A program made the position numbers and the translations under genes. The notes under the pieces are model-generated. The model did not search any database and was not told the DNA's origin. It worked only from the letters and a program-made list of their open reading frames with translations. From Amia ocellicauda (lineage: Eukaryota; Chordata; Actinopteri; Amiiformes; Amiidae): a stretch of DNA of 64,000 nt. The stretch covers positions 186,001-250,000 of the forward strand of contig NW_027102659.1 of assembly GCF_036373705.1 (NCBI RefSeq). Reading direction: 5' to 3'. Shown one piece after another: positions 54,760-64,000 of this stretch (position 1 is its first letter; each line of letters starts with the position of its first letter).

Positions 54760-55874
54760 CCTGTTGTTCTTGTTGTTCTTGTTGGTCAACTGTAGAGTGT
54801 GAATGGGTCGGCTCTTCCTGTAGTGTTTGGGGGTCTTTTTTAAATATACATGTAATGGTTTAGTAAATCTAAACCGTTATAAGATCAACAAGTTCTGTTG
54901 TCTGTAATGGTCCCAGGTCTTAACAATGCCAGTTTTGAATAGTGCGTTTATCATATTCACACTGTCTCTGTCTGTCTCTCTCTCTCTCTCGCCCAATCAT
55001 TTTATAAGATCAACAAGTTCTATTGTCTGTTATGATCCCAGGTCCTAACAATGCCTGTTTTGCATAGGGTACTTATGTTATCCACACTGTATCTGGCTCT
55101 GTCTCTCCCCTCAAATTTAATTAAAAATAAAATTAAAAAAGAGGGTGTGTGTGTGGGTGTTTGTGTGTATAGGTTAATTGTTTTTGTAAAAAAAAAAAAA
55201 AAAAGCTGTGGTTATATTTTATCTCTCACATAATGTGTTCAGTCGTTTTACTTAAATACATTCTAGGGTCTTAAAGCTCATAAGAGTTAGACTTAAGATA
55301 AGGATATGCTTTTAAGGTATTTTAGCAGTCTCAATCCCTGATGATAAGGAATCGTTTAAAAAATAAAAACAACTGATCACTCAATGCTAAATAGATCACA
55401 ACACTCAAGGCTAAATCACTCACACCATGGGTGGCGGGGGTGGGCTCAGACAACAGTACGTATGGCATGTGGTATCAAAACATTCAGAATACTTTTAACC
55501 TATATAATTTATAAGCTTTGTAAAATAAACCCAAATATCTCTTTTGCGGGGATAAACGCTGTTCTGAGTAGTTTGTGACTTGTTTAATACCAAACAAAGC
55601 ATCGCTATTAAAAAAAAAAAAAAAAACACTGTAAAAGCGCTAGTTATTTTAGATCTTTATAGTTATTTTCTTGGCTCAGGTTGTTTTTTAGCGCTTATAA
55701 AGGCCTGAAATATTCTTAGTGGTTTGTTGACTATAGGTCTTGATGCACAAAGGCCAGACCAGAACAATGCCTTACACGCAGATCCGGCATGTGGCCATCA
55801 GTATAAGTATGAAGGTCTGGTCTTCAGCTCGACAGACTCTTACTGACCTTTCGATTTAAGACTAAAGATCAACA
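54760..55874 (+). other. Left non-coding region of copy D with internal repeat
   Basis: No gene seen. It holds two imperfect direct repeats of about 110 bases (about 54872-54985 and 55000-55110; shared core TTATAAGATCAACAAGTTCT), a TC microsatellite (54965-54990), GT-rich sequence near 55145-55170 and a poly(A) run (55188-55204). From 55448 it matches the leader of copies A-C, though part of that leader is absent here. TATAAGTA at 55802. Confidence 0.7.
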
Positions 55875-57916
55875 ATGTCCGGAAACAACATCAGCGACTT
55901 CGATTTAAATGAGTTTTTAGGCAAGTCTTCAGATTATTTTCATTGACTCAGAGCGTGTTGTGTGCATGTATTGTAAATAAGGCTATAACATCTGTTTTAA
56001 GTTCTGTAAAATTATTTTTCAGCCAGTCAACAGGAGTTAATTCCCAACGCTGAGGAGATCATCTGGAACAACGACGGTAAGATTTTTGTGTTTGCGCTCA
56101 TGGGTTCTTATGTATGGGTGTGTGTGGTTTTGAAGCGGCTCATTAGAGTTATGAAAACGTTTTAATATATATTAATGCCGGTCTCTTTAATTACACAGAA
56201 ACTATCGAAAGGCCTGTGATTAATGTCTCCGAGGATCGACCAAGAGAAGTGGTTGTCCCTAGACAGACTGTCTGCCGACCGGGTAAGAACTAAACCCCTG
56301 TTTGTTTGTATAACGTTTCTGTAAGATGTTTGAGTCCAGTTTTGTTAATTTTAAAAAATTATCCTGTCTAACAGTATTAAGAAACGTGGTTCGAGACAAC
56401 GAAAGGCCTTCCACATCGAGGGCTTGTTTCGTTTTACCTTCGAGAACCGTAACCTTTCAAGAATCTGAAAGGCCGTCAGCCCCGGTATCTGATAGCTGTG
56501 AGTATATGTCTGCAGCCTGTAAGAGGATAAAGCTTTTTATAAAGCGGTGTGGTTAAAGGTTAAACATGTCTCTTACCTTCACAGCGGTGCAAAAAGCTAA
56601 ACCAGCCGAAAAAAATAAGAAACGATTATTCTGTGGAGGTAAGTAAGATCTTTCAAACTTTAATGTTTTTAAAAGGGCTTTGTTTGCCCGTTGAGGGCTA
56701 ATATTTAAGCGATGGGTGACCGTTTCCTGTAGGGCGGGGGGTTCTGGGAAAGATCTTTAGAAGTCCGGACAGGTCTAGGCTTGTTTCTGGGGAATGTGTT
56801 TAGAAATGACCGATTGCCGTACCGTCTGGTTAGGAAGTAAAGCCGTCCGAAAGGGTTTAGTAAGTTGTTTGACTTATCTCCCGCTATTATACTTCTGTTT
56901 TAAAGTGGTTGTAGGAAAAGGCTTGAAGGTGTTCATTGTATTTAATATTTAAACAGATCGTGAAAACGTTTGTGAAACAGGAAGTCCCGGGATCAGGAAT
57001 CGTTTACACTTGGAAGGTTCGTTTAAAAATGAAATGTTGTTGTGTGTGTGTGTGTTTTATTAACAATATTACAGTTTTTAAAGAAACATTTAAGAAACAG
57101 TTTATTTACAGCGGCTTCTCTGTTTTACATTTATTATCAAGTCCTAATAAATATATTGTCTGTAAATAATATTGCGTTGTAGTGAATGTCTAAGGCTATT
57201 TTCAAAGGTCTAAAAAAGCTAAAGGTTTTGAATGTCCTGGACATGTTGTTTTAAGTTTGATTTCTGTCGCCGTTTAAAGATGTAAATGTAATGTATATTT
57301 TTATTCTTCCCAAGACTATTGGGATAGTCATTCTGTGGATGAGCTATTGAGAACAATTACCCCGTCTAAGTGGGATCAAACATCTTCCCCGGTGAGATCA
57401 CCGAGAGGATCCCCCACGGTGGTCTTGGAGACCCCCCAACATCTACTCAGGCCACAGCCTTCTGGGGGTAATTCAACACCCCAGATTCAGCCCGCCGCAT
57501 TGTCGGGCGGAACAAATACAGGCATCCAACAACCTCATGGGTCGCCGTCAGTCAGGGCTGACACACCACCCAACGACGGCCTGGTTTCAACATCGTTCCC
57601 CCAGACCCATTTCTTGGCTACAGAAACGCGGAACAGTTCCCCGCGCTTGGCCAGGGTGTCACCGCAAAGGCCTTCTTGGTCTCCGTCCATGAGTATACGC
57701 TCGCTCCCTGCCTCCTTCGACCGAGATTTACCGGAGCGACCATCCTTTGAAGCTGAGCCAGGCCACCAGCCCCCGGAGCTACTTCCTGAAGGTCGGCATG
57801 AGTTGCTACATACTTTGTTACAAAATCAAAGACTTGTGTTAGTGGGGCAAAACCTGGTGATAGAGAGCCAAAACACCCTTATTAATACCCTTACTAACGA
57901 ATTGTACAGTATTTAA
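55875..57916 (+). CDS. Polinton left-end multi-exon gene, copy D
   Basis: Same exon-like segments and splice signals as copy C. Final exon ends at 57916 with the Leu-rich tail LLQNQRLVLVGQNLVIESQN. Confidence 0.5.
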
Positions 57917-58078
57917 TGTTTTAATAGACACAAAACGCCTTACTATTGTGGGTTGTTGGAAAAATAAAAAATAAATTAAAAAATGTCCTGACTTGGTAAA
58001 AGAACTCACAAACTAAAGGATTATGAACAAGCTAGGGCCCCAAAAAGACCTTCCCGAGAGAACATCCGCGGCCCTGTT

Positions 58079-58897
58079 GTGAACTCCTCTGATGTCCCAA
58101 TGAACCTGGAACTATTACAAATGATAAATGATTTAAATAACCCCCAATTACCACCGATAGAATGTGAATTAACACACTTACCGGTGAACCCCGACCTGTT
58201 ACAGATGGTCAATGATCTAAATAACCACCTCCCACCGGTAGCGCTTATAGAGGCTCACCCCCTAGTTCACCCCGATTTGTTTGAAATGGTGGAGGCTTTG
58301 GAGGAGCTACCCCGACCAAATTCTGCCCCTATTATAAATGATTTGAGACAATTAGAACACAGGATGGCGGCAGAAGCAGCCATCACTATAGAGGAGGGTC
58401 TTGACATTAACCGGTTGGATATCTTTGAAGGACTTTTACAGGCTTTAAATGAGCCTCCTCAAAAAGGGGGTTTTGTAGATGTCAGCAGTGGGGGTGTTCG
58501 GAATGTGGAGGGTTCTGAGACTGATAAGGCTGTGGAGGACATGCTCTGTGAGAATGTAGGGGGTGAAGGCTTTGTTCAAAATGATGATGTGTCCAAGAGT
58601 ACCAGTGATCCCGTGATTATAGATAGACCGGCCTATAACAATTTTGAAATGATTCAGCGTTTTAATTTTGCAGAACTTTTAAATTGTGACAATTATGCAG
58701 AAATATTTGTCAACATACACGAGGCCTTGCAGAAAATGCTTGAACAGGTTGCTGAAAGTGTCAGACCTCGAGATGTTGTACAGTTAGAAATCAGAGGGGA
58801 TGATTTGTTTAGCAACCTATCTGTAATGCTGAGTGGAGATAATTTAGATGTCTGGCTAAAATCGAAGCGTTATTGCAAAGTAACGCAGCCATCTTAG
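58079..58897 (+). CDS. Polinton 272-residue acidic repeat protein, copy D
   Basis: Open over 272 codons, same repeats and 25-base overlap with PolB. Confidence 0.5.
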   Translation: MNSSDVPMNLELLQMINDLNNPQLPPIECELTHLPVNPDLLQMVNDLNNHLPPVALIEAHPLVHPDLFEMVEALEELPRPNSAPIINDLRQLEHRMAAEAAITIEEGLDINRLDIFEGLLQALNEPPQKGGFVDVSSGGVRNVEGSETDKAVEDMLCENVGGEGFVQNDDVSKSTSDPVIIDRPAYNNFEMIQRFNFAELLNCDNYAEIFVNIHEALQKMLEQVAESVRPRDVVQLEIRGDDLFSNLSVMLSGDNLDVWLKSKRYCKVTQPS

Positions 58898-61800
58898 CTG
58901 ATGAAAGTCTGTCTCTGGTAATGAATGTGGTTCGTAACCCTGAGGGTGGGGCGCTTAGAAGACTGTCGAAATGCTTGAAGAACGACATAATTAGGACCAA
59001 GCTCAGGCAATTAGTGGTGAGTTCCAGTGGGGACAATAAGCTCTGTTTTGCTTACAGTTTAATAAAACTACTCACCCCCGACATGCCTGAACCCCAAGCT
59101 CTGCAAGAGGCTTTAATGCTTCATCAGAGGGCCGGCTTAAACTCTCAACAGATGGTTGCCTTTTCAGACATCACCAAGTTTGAGGAGTTGTTGTCTTTAA
59201 AAATTGTTGTGTGGTACCGTTGTGAGGTAAAGGAAGTATTTGTGAAATTTCAGATACATCCTGAAACCCATACACAGACACTGTTTCTCTTCCTAAGTGA
59301 TAGTCATTACTTTGGAATAAAGAGTTTGACGGCTTTTTTGGGTTGTTCGTATGTTTGTCATTGGTGTTATAAGGCCTTCAATGATAAGCTTAAGCACCGC
59401 TGTGACGGTTACTGTAACGTCTGTTTCAATCCGCAATGTCGTAAGGGTTTGGCCCCTACCATCCGATGTAAAGATTGCTTAAGGATTTGTCTCTCAGCGT
59501 TCTGTTTTTCCGAGCATAAGGTACAGAGGGCCGCTGCTGAGGGGGTTAAAAAACTGAGTTATTGTCATCAAACTAAATATTGCCCGCAGTGTTGCCTCCA
59601 GTACCGTTTTCATGAGGTTAAACCACACAAATGTCTGGAGCCGAGATGCAGGATCTGTAATGCTGATTTAACCCCGGGGTCCGAACACCAGTGCTTTATT
59701 CAGCCGGTTAAAAAGGAGCCGCCGCACAACCGGTATGTCTTTTTTGATTTTGAATGCCGGCAAGAAAACGGGGTCCACGTTGCTAATTATATACACTGTA
59801 TTGACATGTTGGATCGTGAGTGGTCAGCTAGCGGTGAGAGTTGTGTCAGGGATTTCTTTACGCGGTATCGCGGTCCAAAATACCTCAATTACACATTTGT
59901 TGCCCACAATGCTAAGGGTTATGATTCTTACATTTTGATGAAGTATCTGGTGGAAAATGGGGTGACCCCAAAAATAATAGCTCAGGGTAGCAAGATCATG
60001 TGTTTCACCGACGAAGCTTTCAACTAACGTTACATAGACTCGTTAAATTTCCTCCCCATGAAATTGAGCGCTTTGCCTAAGGCTCTGGGTTTTGAGGCTC
60101 AGAAGAAAGGTTGGTTCTGCCATTTTTTTAATACTAAGGACACTCAAAATTATCGAGGGTCCTACCCGCCCGCCTCTTATTATGGGGTTGATACTATGAT
60201 GTCTCATGAGAGGGAGGAATTCTTTAAATGGTACAATACGGTTAAGGGAGGTGTTTTTGATTTCCGAGAAGAGATGGCCGCTTATTGTAAAAATGATGTG
60301 GTGATCCTTAAAGAAGCCTGTGTGCGTTTCCGCGCCGAGGTTATCAACACATCGGGTCTCGACCCTTTGCAAAGTGTGACCATAACGTCTCTCTGCATGA
60401 AAATGTATCGGTCCAATTTCTTGCAGAAAAACACTATAGCGGTCACCACTTCTGACAACTATCGTGCTAGACAAAAGAACTTTTCGACTGTCTCCATACA
60501 GTGGCTGGAATACCTGAGTGCCCGGGATAACATCTTCATCAGACATGCTTTAAATCAAGGGGAAGTCAAAATGGGGCCTTACTACTTAGACGGTTTTAGC
60601 GACGTGTTCGGGCGGCGTACCGCTTATGAGTTTGCAGGTTGTATTTACCATGGCTGTCCTCAGTGCTTCGACCCAAACACCTTTAACCCCGTAACACAAA
60701 AACTCTGCGGTGATATGTACTATGATTTCCAGGAACGAATTGATACTTTAAAAAACACCTATGGTTTGAACGTGCTGGTGATTTGGAAACACGAGTGGAC
60801 GACCCTGAAGCAACAGGAAGCGGGGGTACAACGGTTTATGGAAACCTTGGACTTTCCTGAACGTCTAGAGCCCCGGGATGCGTTATTTGGGGGTCGAACC
60901 AACGCCCTCTGTTTACATTATGAGGTAAAGGAGGGTGAGAGAGTAGATTACTATGATTTCACCAGTCTGTACCCTTATGTCAACAAGACCAAAATGTACC
61001 CGGTGGGGCGTCCAACCATTGTTTATCGTGACTTTCTCGAAATTGGACATTACTTTGGTTTGATCAAAGTCACCATGTACCCTCCTCGCGAGCTGTTCTT
61101 ACCCGTGTTGCCTTACAGGTGTTCGGGAAAATTGATGTTCCCTCTGTGTAGAACGTGTGTGGAAACTGAAAATCAAACTACCTCTTGTCTGCACAGTGAT
61201 GAAGATAGAGCGCTGACGGGTGTCTGGTGTAGCATTGAGCTTGACAAGGCGGTGTAGAAAGGTTACAGAGTCGGTAAGGTGTATGAGGTTTGGCATTTTT
61301 CTGAAAAATCTGATACTCTTTTTGCTGATTACATTATGACCCATCTGAAAGGGAAACAGGAGGCATCGGGCTATCCCTCATGGTGTGTTGACTCCGCGGC
61401 CAAAGAGCGATACGTTCAGCAATATTTTGAAAAGGAAGGGATCCGTCTAGAGCCGGGGAACATAACTGTAAACCCCGCCAAGAGACAAATGTCCAAACTG
61501 ATTTTAAACAGTCTGTGGGGTAAGTTTGGGGAAAGAAATTACCGTCTAAACACAACCTTGATTAAAACCCCTGAACAGTTTATAGAATTTACGTTTTCCA
61601 AACAACATGCAGAATCACACTTTCAATTCTTAAATGACCACGTGGCACAGGTCCAGTGGAGGGCCCCTAAAGATTTCCCCACCAAACAGGGGAACGTTAA
61701 TGTTTTCATAGCGGTTTTTACCACGGCTTACGCCCGGCTTGAATTGTACAACTTAATGGATCAGTTGCAGGAACGCACGCTCTATCATGATACTGACTCT

Positions 61801-62207
61801 GTAATCTTTGTCACCAGGCCAGGGGATTGGGTCCCTCCCCTCGGGGACTACCTTGGGGAGTTAACGAGCGAACTAGATCCTCAGGACCACATAGTGGAGT
61901 TTGTTTCAGGGGGTCCTAAGACGCATACAGAACGGCTGCGGGTAAGACCTGTATGAAAGTTAAGGGTTTCACTCTGAACCATTGTAACAACAAGCTCATT
62001 AACATCAAGTCTCTGACGACCCTGGTAGAAAGTTTTGTAACCGAGAAAGACGCGCCTCCTCGTGAGATTATTACAGCCGGAAATCATATCTATCGCAATA
62101 AAAAGGGGTACACGTTGGAAAATAGATCACTAAACAAACGGTTCAGGGTGGTGTACAATAAAAGAGTCTTGAAGACTGATTATACCACTCTGCCTTATGG
62201 ATATTAG
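58873..62207 (+). pseudogene. Protein-primed DNA polymerase B, copy D
   Basis: Cys-rich N-terminus, exonuclease region near 59740, palm motifs A (near 60950), B (near 61505) and C (near 61790). Interrupted, with a few breaks. Confidence 0.9.
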
Positions 62208-62868
62208 TGGTGGTTTTGATAACAGACTTCAACACCCTTTCTCCTGTATTATAGCCGGTCCCTCCAATTCGGGGAAGAGCTATCTTATAAAGAACATCAT
62301 AGAAGATGTGGACGCAACCGTGTCCCAAGCTCTTGACAACATAGTGTGGTGTTACTCTTGCTGGCAACCTCTCTACGATGATTTGGCTTCGAAAAAAAAT
62401 AATCTGTAATTTGTGCAAGGTCTCCCCGCCTCGTTGTGTGACGATGACTTGTTCCCGCCCGGTCAAACTAATCTAGTGATCCTTGATGACCTGATGGAGC
62501 AGGCCGGTGACAACAGTGAAGTGGAAAAAGCTTTCACAAAGTACACTCATCATAGGAATTTAAGTATTATTTATTTAGTTCAAAATCTATTTTTTCAAGG
62601 TAAAAAAAGCCGCACTATTAATTTATATGCCAATTATATAACTCTTTTTAAAAACCCCAGAGATAAACTACAGGTCACCGTCTTGGCTCGTCAAATGTAC
62701 CCTAACCAGACCAAGTTCTTTTTGGAGGCATTTGAGGATGCCACCAAAAAACCCTACGGGTACTTGATTGCGGACTTAAAAGCACAAACCCCAGAAGACT
62801 TTCGCCTCAGAACAGGTTTGTGCCCGCCCGATTGGCCGGCAGTGTATGTGCTAAAGAAAAGGAAATAA
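62197..62868 (+). pseudogene. Packaging ATPase, copy D
   Basis: Walker A and Walker B both recognisable; interrupted in this copy. Confidence 0.87.
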
Positions 62869-62874
62869 ATAAGA

Positions 62875-63210
62875 ATGTCTGTTCGGATTAAAAGAAATCT
62901 GCCACTTTTGCAAATGTTATTTGAGGGGAGCCCGCGCCATAGGAAAGCTGTGCTGGCAGGGGCCCCCTCGGATTTGATCGAGACCCTGTGTGAAATAGCT
63001 TTTAACATCTTACGCGGTAATATACCCCTAACCCCTTCTCAACAATCTAAACTCAAAAAACAAAAAGCGGTTATCAAGATCATCGCTAATAAGAAGTATT
63101 CTATTAAAAGAAAAAGAAAGAAGATTAATCAAACCGGGGGTTTTATAGGACCGCTGTTGAGCATAGCCGTGCCTTTCCTAACCAGTCTTCTAGCTTCCAG
63201 AGTGGGTTAA
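62875..63210 (+). CDS. Small basic Polinton protein, copy D
   Basis: 111 codons, as in copy A. Confidence 0.6.
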   Translation: MSVRIKRNLPLLQMLFEGSPRHRKAVLAGAPSDLIETLCEIAFNILRGNIPLTPSQQSKLKKQKAVIKIIANKKYSIKRKRKKINQTGGFIGPLLSIAVPFLTSLLASRVG

Positions 63211-63212
63211 TA

Positions 63213-63954
63213 ATGGAATATGCTCAGAAAATGTTTTTGATCCCTAAGGAGCAGCTTGAGAAACTGAGAAAAAATGTTGTCGGGCCAGAGCCCATTAGAC
63301 AAATGGCCGAAAACAACCTGGACTCTGAAATGAAAGCTATACAGGCCAGGGCCGATTTAAATCAGTATTCCAAAGCCCAGTTGTATACCAACATGTTACA
63401 GTGCTACCTCCGTCTGGTTAGACAGGGTGAAAAAGATCAATACATTTTAACTTTAACCATGGCCTCTCAAGAAAATGGTTCTGGGGCTGATGCGGGGGGT
63501 TCGGTTGATAAAGATGTTGCGGTGACCGAACCTGTTGAGAGTTCAGAGGGAGATGTTGTAACGGATGTTTTGAGAAACATGCCGGCCAGAAGCAAAAGAC
63601 ATGCACAATATATCCTGCACAAAATGGTTCAGAAACCGCGGGTAACGGCTTGGAATGAACAGGGTGAATTTGTTTTTAAGGGACAACTGATCAAAGGTTC
63701 ACACGTTTGATTTGTTGAAGAGTGTCACTAGCACTAATAAGGTACCCGATAGTCGCCGACCTGTAGGCTGGAATGCTTTCCTACAGGCGATGGCCTGTCT
63801 GAACATGCCCCAATCAACAGTTCCTAACCAGGAAACGCGATAAAAAATCCATCTGTGTAAAGAGGTGGAGCCTGATCTGACTCCGATATCTCATTACTCT
63901 GACCGTGCTGAGCGACCATCCTCAGGATCTATCCATCGTTGGGAAGCTTATTAA
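63213..63954 (+). pseudogene. Conserved Polinton 247-residue-type protein, copy D
   Basis: Helical N-terminus and the C-terminal domain recognisable. Broken. The window ends in the convergent poly(A) region just after it. Confidence 0.55.
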
Positions 63955-64000
63955 TCTCATGTTTTTATTTGTCTCCCCTGTAAATAATGACCCGACAAAC

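Larger units (their letters stand above)
54575..64000 (+). mobile_element. Polinton copy D, left end complete, runs off the window
   Basis: Begins with AGTAGATAG, the left terminal inverted repeat, next to CTTATG. Carries the left-end gene, the 272-residue gene, PolB, ATPase, basic protein and the 247-residue gene. It is the only copy with the true left end. A few breaks are visible in the part shown. Confidence 0.93.

Overview
The window is vertebrate-type nuclear DNA, most likely from a ray-finned fish. It holds a head-to-tail array of near-identical Polinton/Maverick elements (adintovirus-like, self-synthesising DNA elements) embedded in a cluster of tRNA-Val gene repeats. The evidence is eukaryotic tRNA-Val genes with intact pol III boxes, splice-like signals, AATAAA signals, and the Polinton gene set: protein-primed PolB, packaging ATPase, adenovirus-type protease, major and minor capsid proteins, and rve integrase with a chromodomain.

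Layout: copy 0 (right-end fragment, 1-1829); tRNA-Val repeats (about 1826-3045); copy A (3045-18212); tRNA-Val repeats (18209-19428); copy B (19428-34492, right terminal inverted repeat present); one tRNA-Val repeat (34493-35161); copy C (35161-50443, right terminal inverted repeat present); a run of five tRNA-Val repeats (50444-54574); copy D (54575 to the window end, left terminal inverted repeat present). Copies A, B and C begin at the same internal point of the element, and copies 0 and A end at the same internal point. The array therefore grew by duplication of already shortened copies together with flanking tRNA repeats. The repeat period is about 16.0-16.4 kb.

Each copy has the same plan. 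The + strand carries a left-end multi-exon gene, a 272-residue acidic repeat protein, PolB, ATPase, a small basic protein and a 247-residue conserved protein. The - strand carries, converging from the right, accessory early-type genes (right-end acidic protein, 282-residue Cys/His protein, two small ORFs), then integrase, minor capsid, pX/pVI-like protein, major capsid and protease. The two arms meet in a short AT-rich region with poly(A) signals on both strands. Copies are fossils but young: by eye they differ by only about one or two bases per hundred, many genes are still open, and each copy carries a handful of breaks. None looks whole within the window; copy D runs off the end.

The 185-bp terminal inverted repeats, the 6-bp target duplication CTTATG and two unoccupied tRNA repeats with the same target sequence fix the insertion site exactly. 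Ten tRNA-Val genes or gene remnants (AAC and CAC anticodons) are the only host genes seen.
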